The notes: generated from the sequence alone by a model not told the origin. Counted from the first letter of the stretch, positions 35,600 to 46,316 are shown. The stretch is DNA of 64,000 nucleotides from Hofstenia miamia (GCA_004352715.1 SCFE01000053.1:1424530-1488529); one strand, 5' to 3'. A program made the numbers and translations.

Positions 35600-37593
35600 C
35601 CTATACTTAATCTAATGTGACCACAATTCAGGGTGCAAAGAGAAGAAGCTAATAGTTGCATCTTGTACTCACATGATTTCCAAATTATTATCTGAGCCTA
35701 TTTTATTATTATCATTGCAAGTAAAGCCAAAATAAAACCACAGTGAGGAAGTAAACACTAGCAATAAGCTAAGCTAATAGAGTTTTCTGAACAAATTACA
35801 ATGTGTCCTAGGTTTATATACAAAGCAAGTTAATACCTGCATCATGTTTACAATTTTCCTTTATGATCAAATTTAAAATTAAGCAACATCAATTCAAAAC
35901 AAGGAGATAATTGATCAAAGAACTAATTCATATGACTAATGTCAAAATTAAAGAATTGCAAAATAAATTGAAATGAAATCAAAAATAAATCATAACAAAT
36001 CAAGACATTATTAAAAAAGTTCATAAATTATATAGTAGAATATATTATTATAAAGTAACCAAGGAAACGTTTGCAAATAGTTGCTACCAGCCTAATAGAT
36101 ACAACCAATTTAATACAGATGCCCTAAATCACAGTACAATCTAGAGGATGAGGCATGGGTAGCAGTAAACAATGTTTTGAAGAAGATAAGAATTGTGTAT
36201 AAAGAAATAGAAGAGAAATTCAGTGAATGGAAACAGAGGCGTTGGGTATTTGCATAATACAGGAAACACTAGAGTGAGTGATATGAATTCAAGGTGAAAG
36301 GAGAAATCTATCAAATACAGGAATGACTAATATGCTAGAAGACAGAAGTTTTATGGTTTCATTGTATCCCTTGATGATGAAGTTTCTTCTAGGATTAGAA
36401 TCATTACAGATTATTTTAATCTCCAAGAAGTAAAAAATCTAGTGTAAATTTTGTGTAGACTTGGGATATGAGCGTTTTTAATTTTACTTAAAAATTTGAG
36501 AGTTTGTAGTGTTGAGAACGTCAATGAGACCAGTATTGATGACAGCATACTTTATATGTGCTGTTGGGTAGAGGGTGATCTTGCATGTGAGTTGAATAGA
36601 TTCATGTCCGGAAAATGACTGCATAATAGTAACTCAAATTGTGTGTATCAATGCTTACAATGAATATTCATTCTTCAACTAATCTTTTTCTAAGCATGTA
36701 AAAGGCATTGACCACAAACTAAAATTTTCCATTATTTCGTAAAAATAGAAAAGACAAATGAATGTTGAACATTTTATCCTAAAGTTTAAGTGTCAAACAC
36801 TAAAAGTGTTGAAGAAAGCAAATTTTTTGTAATTATTGCATAAAAATGTGATAGATCACTTTTGAACCAATCACTAGTCTAACCATGGCCAAAGGCACAT
36901 GTGAATGGAGATGGGATTAAGTGTAACTTTAGACCTAAATGAAAGAGGTGACATTCCCTATAGAGTGGTGCCTTCTGATTTTGCATATATTTATTTTCTC
37001 AAGAAATCAAAAAAAATGATGCTTAATTCCTTACACATGGGCACATAAAAAAAATTTTGCGTGGCAAGTCTCCTGATTTTTAAAAAGTTTGACGCCACTG
37101 CAATACAGTCTAACTCTAGTATTGTGTAAATCCAGTGCTGCATAAAAATACTTGATTGTGTAAAAATCAAATAGTGCGTACAATTGCTCAAAAATGTATT
37201 CTTCAGAATTACGAGAGCATTGCAGATTTCTTCAAAGTTGAAAAATTTCATAAGACTATTAAGAAAAAGAAAGTCAATCGACATTTGTTAAATATTTCGA
37301 GAAACAGGAATATTTTTAGAGCAATTCCAATTTTTTAATACATTTGTGCATTCTGAGTGCCTTGATTTGTCTGAATTCAAATATTTATGCAAAACAAAAA
37401 TTTTGTCTCTACTATTCGCCTAGTCATTTGGTTTTTTCCAAGATATGTAAGGTAAAAGGCATTACATGCATAATTGCAAAAGATGCATGTTTAAATATAA
37501 TATTTGTTTACTAATTCCGCATTCTTTTAATGTACTATTGTTACTAACATTTGGAGATTTAATACCATTACTATTAAATTTCAATACAGAAAA

Positions 37594-37597
<4 letters not shown>
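35600..37597. other. AT-rich DNA with possible transposon relics
   Basis: At 36140-36256 a short frame reads DEAWVAVNNVLKKIRIVYKE, codon-like but unidentified. At 37106 a sequence preceded by TA begins cagtctaactctagtattg, like the ends of pogo/Tigger elements, but no partner end was found. Confidence 0.25.

Positions 37598-37683
<86 letters not shown>
37598..37683. repeat. (AAT)n microsatellite, left flank of LINE copy 2
   Basis: About 28 uninterrupted AAT units ending exactly where the LINE 5' end begins. Confidence 0.97.
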
Positions 37684-37762
37684 GTAGCCCAGTTGGTAGA
37701 GACGCAGATTGGTAAGCTGAGTTTAAGCAACTGTGATCGTGGTTAGCAAACTGGATGACTTA
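37684..37762 (+). other. tRNA-like 5' end of the LINE
   Basis: gtagcccagttggtagag resembles the D-arm/A box of tRNAs. cagattggtaagctg follows and can be read as an anticodon arm with loop TTGGTAA (GGT, threonine). Further on, gatcgtggttagc is a degraded match to the T-arm/B box. The acceptor stem is not visible and the variable part is too long, so this is not a functional tRNA gene. It may derive from one and could carry a weakened pol III promoter. Confidence 0.4.
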
Positions 37763-37904
37763 GCTCACAGGGTAGGAAGCACTCTAAAGCCTTGGTTGGC
37801 AACTTCCTAGGACAAGGGCAGTCCAAAATGAAAGCTCATGGGGCAGGAAGGTCTCTTAAGCCTTGGTTGGCAACTTCCTAGGAGAATGTGAGTCCAAAAT
37901 CAAA
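37763..37904 (+). repeat. two tandem 71 bp repeats in the LINE 5' UTR
   Basis: 37763-37833 and 37834-37904 share gctca..ggg.aggaag and ccttggttggcaacttccta, then gtccaaaat; the units differ at scattered positions. Tandem 5' UTR units often carry promoter activity in LINEs, but that is not shown here. Confidence 0.85.
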
Positions 37905-37921
37905 CACAAAAAATAACACTG

Positions 37922-38695
37922 ATGAGAAGTCATGATAGAGCAAAGGCCCTCAGTCCCCGACAGGCCTTCAATGGTCAGAGGGTGCGAAGAATCTCCGGAC
38001 AACAGGCGGACTCCACAATCGGGAGTGTGGACTCGAGAAGTGGCCGTATAGGATCCACACAGACCAATGGACAACGGCATAAGTGGACAGATGAGCAGAA
38101 CAGGACAGCATTGGAGTGTTACAGAAGAAGCAGGCCAGATGAGAGGGGTTACAGGAAGAGAATGTTGGAAGAATGGAGGAAGGCAAGAACAGGATTAGAA
38201 GTTACAGAGCAGAGGCTTGCAGGGCAAGTGAGAAAGTTACAGTTGGATGAGAGTAGGGGGAAAAAGAGAGTTGAACAAGTTAAGCAGAGGGAAGATGAAG
38301 TGATAGATGTTGAGACAGAAGTGGCAGAAGTAGCAGATGCAGAAACTGAAGCAGCAATCAAGAAAAAGATGAAGGAAGAAATAGGTGAGAGAAATAGGTT
38401 GCCAGTTCCAAGAGGAGTTAAGAGAAGTAAGCTAGCAGTAGAGACGGCAAAAGTCAATAAAGTGTTGGAGAGGATAGTTGTAAGGAGTGTTACAGAAGTA
38501 AATAGCTTAGTATATGCAGGTGCATGTGAGGTGCTGAAGAATGTAGGCATGGAAATGAAGAAGAAGAGGTGGCAAGAAGATAAGGGAGACAGAAAGCCAG
38601 CATGGGAAAGAAGAATTGAGAATAACGTGGCAAAGATTAGGCAGCAAATAGGGAAGATCAGGACAAGTAAGGCAGTGCAGGATGGTGCAGGGTAG
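37922..38695 (+). pseudogene. LINE ORF, N-terminal part with Myb-like domain
   Basis: 257 codons from an ATG at 37922. Residues 52-105 (KWTDEQNRTALECYRRS, then MLEEWRK, EQRLAGQVRKL) form a Myb/SANT-like helical DNA-binding domain, as found before the reverse transcriptase in R2-type elements, where it helps recognise the target. A highly charged linker follows (EVAEVADAETEAAIKKKMK). The segment near the end (KPAWERRIENNVAKIRQQIG) matches the conserved WERRIE..I..LR region of this LINE group. The frame stops at 38693-38695; the continuation is in another frame from about 38690, so a one-base shift has broken the ORF, or the base is a sequencing error. Confidence 0.75.
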
Positions 38696-38697
38696 GT

Positions 38698-39333
38698 AAT
38701 GGGAAGACAATAGAAACTGCAAGAGAAGAGCTTAAGCAGAGATTAGTTGCAGAAGCTGAGAAACTGAGAAAGTATAGGGCAAGGGCAAAGCAGGCAAGAG
38801 ACAATATGAAGTTTGAGACACAAGAAGGAAGATTCTACAAAGAACTAGATGCAGGAGAAAAGGCTACAGCTAGAGCAGGCGAAGATGCAGTAAGGTTCTG
38901 GGAGAATATATGGGGAAGTGCGGGACCAGAGATAGAGAATGTACAGATACAGAAAGAAGCCAGGCAAGAAGAAGAAGTAATCACAACTGTAAGGCTGAAG
39001 GAGGCTCTAAAGAAGATGAAGTACTGGAAGGCGCCAGGCAGAGATGAGGTACATGGGTATTGGCTGAAGAAGTTCACAAGTGTTCATGAGAGACTAGCTG
39101 TAGCATTGGAGGAGTGTGTGGTGAGTGGGTGCCCAGAGTGGATGGTAGTGGGAAGGACATTTCTGATACAGAAGGACCCAAAGAAAGGTAGTGAGGCAAG
39201 CAACTTCAGACCAATAACATGTCTGCCAACAACATGGAACTTGCTAACTTCAGTGATGTCAAATAGGCTGGCATGTTACTTAGAACAGAAAAGGTTGATA
39301 TCAGAGGAGCAGAAGGGATGCAAGACGAAATAG
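38698..39333 (+). pseudogene. LINE ORF, reverse transcriptase N-terminal part (truncated)
   Basis: Open from about 38698; the first ATG, at 38806, is not a likely start since the frame is open and coding-like upstream (ETAREELKQRLVAEAEKL). It contains KYWKAPGRDEVHGYWLKKF, GRTFLIQKDPKKGS and NFRPITCLPTTWNLLTSV, the finger motifs of LINE reverse transcriptases, and ends at ISEEQKGC plus a stop. The palm with the catalytic aspartates (normally F/YxDD) and the thumb are absent: after ggatgcaagacgaa the sequence jumps to the region just before the zinc knuckle, in another frame. No active polymerase can be made. Confidence 0.85.
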
Positions 39334-39339
39334 AGAAGA

Positions 39340-40057
39340 GAGCAACAAGTGGTTAAAGAAGGCAGGACTGAAGAGAGAAACAGAAGCACTAATAATGGCA
39401 GCACAGGAGCAAGCAATAAGAACAAACTGGGTGAAGAAGCATATAGACAGAAGAGCAGAAGTAAGTGATAAGTGTAGGCTATGTAAGAAAGAGGCGGAGA
39501 CAGTAGATCATCTGATAGCAGGGTGTGAGAAGTTGGCACAGAATGAGTATAAGTTCAGGCACGACAAGGTGGGAAGAATGGTACACTGGAGTTTGAGCAG
39601 GCAGCATGGGTTAGAAGCAGGAGACAAGTGGTATGAGCACAAGCCACACGGCGTCATAGAAAATGAGAAGGTTAAGATACTGTGGGATTTCAACATACAG
39701 ACGAGCAAAGTGATAGAAGCACGGAGGCCAGACATAGTAGTGGTAGACAAAGAGAAAAGATTAGGAACAGTGATAGACATAGCAGTACCAAAGGACAGAA
39801 ATGTAGAAAGCAAGGAGAAAGAGAAGATAGACAAGTACAGAGAGTTGGCAGAGGAAATAGAAAGGCTGTGGAAATTAAAGAAAGTTGAAGTAGTCCCAGT
39901 AGTTCTAGGAGCACTAGGAGCAGTGAGTAAGAAGCATAAGAGATACTTGGAGAAGTTGGGAGTACCAAAGTGGGGAGGAGCAGTAGCACAGAAGGCAGCA
40001 TTGTTAGGAACAGCTAGAGTCCTGAGGAAAGCTCTCAGACTCCCTGGGAACTGGTGA
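39340..40057 (+). pseudogene. LINE ORF, zinc knuckle and restriction-enzyme-like endonuclease
   Basis: Open through REESNKWLKKAG; numbering below is from the ATG at 39395 (220 codons to the stop). A CCHC knuckle is formed by C27, C30, H39 and C44 (CRLCKK..DHLIAGC). The endonuclease has the PD..D..K pattern: P112-D113 (RRPDIVVVD), D128 (VIDIAVP) and K133. It also has the family strings VKILWDFNIQTSKVIEARR and EKIDKYRELAEEIERLWK. This domain nicks the target site so that its 3' end primes reverse transcription. It ends LRKALRLPGNW. The key residues look intact, but the piece is cut off from its own start by the upstream deletion. Confidence 0.88.
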
Positions 40058-40105
40058 GTTCCCCGAGCTGAGAGGGATACCAGCATGAAGCTGTGAGATG
40101 CAAGG

Positions 40106-40121
40106 ATAATAATAATAATAA
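40106..40121. repeat. (AAT)n, right flank of LINE copy 2
   Basis: Short AAT run directly after the element's 3' end. Confidence 0.9.
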
Positions 40122-42772
40122 AATGATTAAATAATTTCTGCTTATTATTAAATTGAATTTAATAGAACTGAGCCTTCCCAACTCCCTAAAAAAATCTAGT
40201 TTACTCTAGTAAAATTTTAAGAACCTAAAATTTTGATTAAATCTTGAAAAAATATACCCTTCAATGTAACATGGTACCGGAGCAATGAATTTCCAAATAG
40301 GTCCAATGTTGTAGCGCAGAACACCATTCATTCTGTTCAGTAATTGTCAAAGAACTTTTCAATAGAAACCAGTCATTTGTGGTTTCAGCTAGTTGGTATA
40401 TATTCTTGCATAGAGCAAAGATGTACAGTAAATATTTTTCAGTGAACAATCGTACATAGATGCATGAGCTCATCTTAATTGCCGTTGCTAATGCATAACT
40501 GGCTTCACTTTTTAAATTATGCATCGATATTCATTGCCCAAAGGCCTATTGAAATACAAACTATAATGAATTTTAGCTATTTGCAAAAAGTAAGCCTTAG
40601 TGAAATTATTGGATTGAATTCTAGTTAGCTAGGGAATTAAAGAAGGCCATGACTACTTAAAACGCACTTAAAAATGTAAACAAACCTGTCTAGACTTATA
40701 ATATTATAAAGGATGGTACGTCTTTGATCTTCTTAAACAGAATTCTCAATGCAATTAATTGAAGAAGACTGGAAATTGGAATGGAATTGATTTTTGGATA
40801 AGTTATTGGCAACACTTTGACGGTAAATGCTTTAAAGTTCGCTGAGGGCATTTGGTTATTTATTAAAACTTAGTCGATATTTCATTTTGTAAGTTTAAAA
40901 TATCTTTCTTTTGATTGTTTTCTCCCGCATCAAATAAAACAGTTCAGAAGTGAAATCGAAAGTAATCGTCTGCTTCGTAAAATAACGTACTCACACCAGT
41001 TTTGACAATAATCAATTATGGTACTGAACTCATCAAACTTTAGAACTGTATATGATACATTTTTTTATATTTTTCTAAATATATACCATTTTTAATCCTT
41101 GTGTATATGAAGAAATCACATTTTATCTAAACTTGGTTTCTAAACCCTCTATTATTGAAGACCACATTGAAAGCTAGGAGTCAAGAGGACCTCCACTAAG
41201 GCGTAGTCAGTTTTGCTATTTAATGCACGATATTGAAAAGCCATTCATGTAAAATATACGGAAACGCTGTTTTAAAGAGGTTTTAGTTGTTTCAAATAAT
41301 CAAGATATCAAAATATGAAACTACGTAAAAAGATCTCCAAGCCAAACAACCGGTCATCTGAATCTAAAACTCATACAACTATGAACATGTGAATATCATG
41401 GATATCAGAATTCTGGCTTAGCGCAATTAATCTAATAACCTAAACTGTATTAGAAACTTAGACGTTTAAGAAAAACGAATTTATTAAACTCAAAGCCATT
41501 AGAAGACCAGAAAGTTGAGTTAATAGCCAAAAGCCAATGTCAGAATATGATTTATGTGGATTACACAGTAACTTGGGAGATATAACTTTCTGCATTTGTC
41601 AGACTGATAAAAATTTTTACAACCGTCTGTATCAGTATAAATCCATTTCAAAGTCCACCGCCTTTTCTATTATAACAGTATATTTATTACTATATATTGC
41701 AACGTCATTTTTATTAAAAATTTCATGTATCAGGAACGTTGCTATAAGGATGCCACAGCCTTCTTGCCGTACAATTTCAGCCAGCTCTGGCCACTCTCAT
41801 GACGCTGGATGAATTTTTAATAATACCAATTTTACTAAATCATAAATATATAAAAATAAGGCTTTTAACTTTATAATTGTATCGGTCTTTCTCAATACAT
41901 TAGGAAACATTTATGGGAAAAACATAATTGATATTTGAAAAGATGTTAAGCCTCTCTTCTCATAGATTGCATCTCTTAGAGATAACTCCTAGTTACATCA
42001 CTGATTATAATATAATGTTTTGGAGTCCTCTTAGAAATTTTCAGAGCATAAATAATTTTGTAACGCAATTTAGCGCTGAAAATAAATGACAAAAACTTTT
42101 AGTTGACTATTGTGAGAAACTCTAAAACAAAATTCTAAATACAAATACTGCATCTGCAAACACAGATAATAACGAAAAGCTTTTCTCGTAGTATGAAATC
42201 ACTTAGAGAAACAATAAAAGCCGGGGTGAGGCATTATAATATGATAATCAGGAAATACAAGGAATAACATTTAAGATGCTATAATAACATTAACGCAAAA
42301 ACAACCAGCAGAAATTCTTCCCTAATTTTAAAAGAGTAATATATTGGAAGGAATTTCTCAGACAATTCTACGAAATCGCTAAAAATATTTCCGAAAACTT
42401 TTAGTATGCCGTGTTCCTTTGAAAATAACAAACCAAATGAAAAGTTTATTAATGCAGTTTTAAGCAAATCTGGGTGTAAACATAATCTAACCGTATATTA
42501 ATGCAGACAATAAAAATGGAATTGCTCTGTATGAATTTATAATTCGCAATGCATAGAATTTTATGACTGTTTTAAACTTCAAGGCGCATTGTACCCACTT
42601 AAATTAAAAGGGGGAAAAACAGGTGTGTTTCTATCAACAATTGTCTTCCGACATTTTAAAAGGTTAAAGTCTAGTCAGTTAAATGCCACGTCATCATAAA
42701 TTAGTTTTGCTTCGTCATGCAAGATTGCGAATGTGATCTATTAACTCTCTATTGAAAGTTTGGAATTAAGAG
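40122..42772. other. AT-rich non-coding DNA
   Basis: No exon, RNA gene or transposon recognised; frames of 60-91 codons resemble no known protein. Confidence 0.5.
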
Positions 42773-42856
42773 ATGGAAGAATTGCGCCGCCGGGTGTCTT
42801 TTTGTGAGCCGCGCCGAATATTTGTAATTTATTTAAAAGATTTTGCGCACAACTAA
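42773..42856 (+). CDS. candidate short ORF in a CpG-rich patch
   Basis: An ATG with G at +4 and G at -3 (gagATGG) opens 27 codons, MEELRRRVSFCEPRRIFVIY.., to a TAA at 42854-42856. The first 45 bases hold about seven CpGs (ttgcgccgccggg, gccgcgccg) in DNA that is otherwise nearly CpG-free. GT sites at 42793 and 42834 could be donors. No homologue is recognised. It could be a first exon, a regulatory patch or chance. Confidence 0.15.
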   Translation: MEELRRRVSFCEPRRIFVIYLKDFAHN

Positions 42857-44179
42857 TGGAAAATTTGAAATCCTATTTGAAACTGTGCAGCACAATCAAC
42901 ATATTCCAATAACTCGATTAATTCCTGCCCTGTGTTGATAAATCTTCGAAGGCAGCAATACCTAACAATGAAGTGAAAGAAAGTTACTGTAATCAAAGGA
43001 CATAAACTTCATTTCAGACATGCCAATATTGTTTGGTGGGAGTTAAAGCACTTATTGATGCAGTCGAGAAATTTCGTAATAAATACAAACGAAGCGTGTT
43101 TATTAATTATATTAAAATCTAATTTAGAATTTGACTTTATTAAATTTGATTGACATGTGTTAATAATGGCTGCACGAAGTTTCGGTAAACTTTAAAGTCT
43201 TTGCTAACCTTATTTTCCACTTGCATACGTGCTACAATAATCATATTAACGAAAACCTGCTAAGTGAAATTTCTCAGTCATTATTGATGCTTCATTTTGT
43301 AAGAAAAATAATGCATTTTGAGCTAAAATTAGACAGAGACAAGGACGTACCTCAACAGGGGTGCAGACGAGCATTTCAACAATGCTCAATAAACAGACCT
43401 ATGGATAAAACTGACTAAAATTTTGGTCAAAATAAGGCATAAATAAACATTTTTTTAATTTTTCGACAACAACACATAAAGCAGATCTAAAAGAACAGCC
43501 AATGTTCAAAACGACCAGCGATGAAAAAATAAATATTTCTTCCAAAAGATGGACTTTTGTCATACTCTTATGTTAGATGATATTATTGAGAATAATGTAA
43601 CAATAGCTGTCATTGTTTTCGGCCTATTTCGGTAGACAACATTATTAATTGTATCAATTTGGACAAAATTTTTAGTTCTAGTACTAAACAAGAAAAGTGG
43701 CTCAGATAATTGCAGAAAGGATCATGTCCTGCTCTGCTCATGGCAAGCCTCCGATAAATCAAACTACTAACTACTACCTGTAAAAATCACGACAAAAACA
43801 ATGCATTCTTTATCTTAATATAATCGATTTTCGAAAGGCTTGGTTTTTGCTAGAAAAGTAGCATTCTGTAAGTGCTCCATTCAATGAAGAACGACACTAG
43901 ATTCTCCCTTATTGTGACAAATCTTGCATTGTAAACATCGTGATGATGTCTCATTTTGAAACTTCGAGTTCGATTTTTGATCCTGAATACCTATGAATTA
44001 ATTGATTTGTTAAATCTAAGGTCGCTGAATGATGGATTTCTTAGACTAGTAATGATGTGTAAAATTGAAAATGTAATAACACCCAATGCAAACCCCTAAA
44101 ATTTAATAACTTGCAGAAAACCCTATGGTCATTTTTACAATATCTCGGCCTTTCAAATGCTAAGTTTATTGTTTTCTCA
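42857..44179. other. AT-rich non-coding DNA
   Basis: Nothing supported. Confidence 0.5.
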
Positions 44180-44410
44180 AAAAATAAATTTAAGCTAATG
44201 CCTTTAAGTCGAAAAGATATCAAAATTTAAAATATAGTAAACTTTCAATGATTAGTTTAAACTGACATTAATAATTAGAGATTTNNNNNNNNNNNNNNNN
44301 NNNNNAAAAATAAATTTAAGCTAATGCCTTTAAGTCGAAAAGATATCAAAATTTAAAATATAGTAAACTTTCAATGATTAGTTTAAACTGACATTAATAA
44401 TTAGAGATTT
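44180..44410. repeat. 105 bp direct duplication around a 21-N gap (assembly artefact)
   Basis: 44180-44284 and 44306-44410 carry the same 105 bases; 21 N separate them. This fits overlapping contig ends that were scaffolded without merging. Confidence 0.9.
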
Positions 44411-44530
44411 GCGGGTGGTTAATTTTTGGTCACCGAGTCCGCCAGTACCCGTAAAATAAAGAGTATCCCACCGGTCCGTACAACTTTTGACCGCCTACAA
44501 CCCACCCGTATAAATTTCTGTAATCTGTAT
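44411..44530. repeat. GC-rich dispersed repeat fragment, related to 59040-59110
   Basis: gtccgccagtacccg (from 44437) and gtccgccagcacccg (from 59047) match at 14 of 15 positions. Both are followed by a tatccca/atacccat-like and ccgtac-containing segment at similar spacing. It is GC-rich against its surroundings, with no coding potential. The transposon type is unknown. Confidence 0.4.
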
Positions 44531-45783
44531 AATCGTTCAGTTTAACCGTAACAGTTTAAAAATTGTTGCTAAATCAAATAAAATATGAAATCAAAGGAAG
44601 GAATTCAAAATATTTCAAACTTCTGCAACAAAAACGATACCGTTTGTACAGAAGTTTAAACAAAGTTAAACAAGAAAAAAAATCTAGTTGAATTACGATA
44701 AATTTAATAAATGAGGCCGTCCGTACCTTTTGAAGGTTAGCCCGCAAAACACTATTACCAATACAGCGATGCTGAACTTATAGCAAAAATCAGTTCAGAT
44801 TTTCCCATGATAATATTTTAAGGTTTAGATTCAAGCTCTGCCTAAATATGAAAACATTCCTTCTTCTATTCTTAGATTATAATGAACTTGCCGCATAAGA
44901 ATGGAATTCAAATATAGTTTCAATTGTGCTTTGTATTTATGCAGAGATCAACACTATAGGTAACAAATAAGCATGCACTCATATAAGTGGCCAGGATATT
45001 CAAAAGGGAGGAAGCCATCGAAATTAACCTCATACCTTGGATCAATGCATTTTTGGAAATCTCGAAAATAATTGTTTAGGAAAAAATATGATATTCAACA
45101 AATATAGCTAAATATAGTTTTCACATTACTTTTTACTTCTATATTTCTCATGACCTTGAATGTTATAAATTTTAAATACGAAAAATGGAGTTCTACATAG
45201 ATTGTTTCTTAAGTTATTTCATATACTAAAAAAATATACCGTATACATTTCGAAATAATTTATGCATAAATATTAAACTAAAATTATAATTAATCAACAG
45301 CAAATTGTAATTCATTCAGCTTTACTCTCTATACATAACCTTTCAAAATGGTACATGAAATTTAATTGTCAAATATATTTTGGTTTCAGTACATTTGTTC
45401 ACCCATTATCATAAGATATAACCAAAAACGTCTTATAAATTTTAGTTGCTGAGCACTAGCAGGGGAAGGGGGCATCATTCCTCGACTTAATGATGAAAAC
45501 AAAATGTTTGTATGTCGAATTCTGTTTCCATAAGAAATATATTAGCACCTTTCTCGTAATTTGAAATTAAAGTTTATTTTACAACAGGAATAATGAGAAA
45601 TGTAGTAATTACAATTGACAAACTGTCATTTAAAACAATATTTGAATAAACTATGACAAGCATTTGGCGTAGAAATTAATGTCATAGGAGCCAAAAGTCA
45701 TTGAACGAATATCAATTTAGTCTGGAAATAGTAGTGTTACTATTCTAACCAGCTCATAAAAAGTTGGAATCTAAAAACAGACA
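44531..45783. other. AT-rich non-coding DNA
   Basis: A further GC-rich snippet at 44711-44755 (ggccgtccgtacc, agcccgcaaaac) may be the other end of the repeat at 44411. Nothing else seen. Confidence 0.4.
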
Positions 45784-45830
45784 CATATATATTATATACA
45801 TATGTATATGTATATGTATATATATATATA
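45784..45830. repeat. TA-rich microsatellite
   Basis: TATA/TGTA-rich run into which the adjacent MITE appears to be inserted. Confidence 0.85.
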
Positions 45831-46074
45831 CTGCTGTAATCTGGCAAAACACCGTAATTCAGTGAAAAAAGGTAGAATTACTGTGTTTTGACTGGTTATT
45901 TCAAGTACAAATAGGAGATGATGTGCACTGCCAACCACAAATAAACCACATTAAAGGGCCAACCTGAAAAAATATTATTGTGACATGATGTAAAATTAGT
46001 AAAGCATCAGATTTTGATGAAAAAGTCAATTTTGAAAATTTAGTGAATTACTGTGTTTTGCCAGATGACAGCAG
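45831..46074. mobile_element. 244 bp MITE with 31 bp terminal inverted repeats and left-end hairpin
   Basis: The left end (45831-45861) reads ctgctgtaatctggcaaaac then accgtaattca; the reverse complement of the right end (46044-46074) matches at 29 of 31 positions. TATATA sequence flanks both sides, so a TA target is likely but the exact duplication cannot be read. Inside the left end, caaaacaccgtaattc (45845-45860) and gaattactgtgttttg (45875-45890) are inverted with one mismatch and could fold into a 16 bp hairpin with a 14-base loop. No coding capacity. Confidence 0.8.
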
Positions 46075-46278
46075 TATATATGTTATAATATATATTTATN
46101 NNNNNNNNNNNNNNNNNNNNNNNNNNNNNNNNNNNNNNNNNNNNNNNNNNNNNNNNNNNNNNNNNNNNNNNNNNNNNNNNNNNNNNNNNNNNNNNNNNNN
46201 NNNNNNNNNNNNNNNNNNNNNNNNNNNNNNNNNNNNNNNNNNNNNNNNNNNNNNNNNNNNNTGACAGCAGTATATATG

Positions 46279-46313
<35 letters not shown>
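46066..46313. repeat. gap of 162 N between repeated MITE-end sequence, then TA repeat
   Basis: tgacagcagtatatatgtta occurs at 46066 and again at 46262 right after the gap 46100-46261, so the gap probably joins overlapping contig ends. A TA run follows to about 46313. Confidence 0.85.

Positions 46314-46316
<3 letters not shown>

Larger units (their letters stand above)
37684..40105 (+). mobile_element. LINE with restriction-enzyme-like endonuclease, copy 2: near-complete ends, internally deleted
   Basis: In order: a tRNA-like 5' end, a two-unit 71 bp repeat, an ORF with a Myb-like domain, the N-terminal part of a reverse transcriptase, a deletion, then a zinc knuckle, an endonuclease and a short 3' UTR (agctgtgagatgcaagg) that runs into AAT units. 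This is the layout of R2/R4/Dong-type target-specific retrotransposons. Both ends lie in AAT repeats, as at 11655-13018 and as known for Dong of silkworm. The catalytic core of the reverse transcriptase is missing and there are two frame changes, so this copy cannot move by itself. It is much less AT-rich than the host DNA. Confidence 0.9.

Noticed and set aside
36140-36256. Codon-like stretch DEAWVAVNNVLKKIRIVYKE
   Set aside because: Only about 45 codons, no splice sites that convince and no recognisable family.
37104-37340. Possible pogo/Tigger element (TA then cagtctaactctag, and a peptide with SIADFFK)
   Set aside because: No second terminal repeat was found, and the C-terminal-like motif lies at the wrong side of the terminal sequence.
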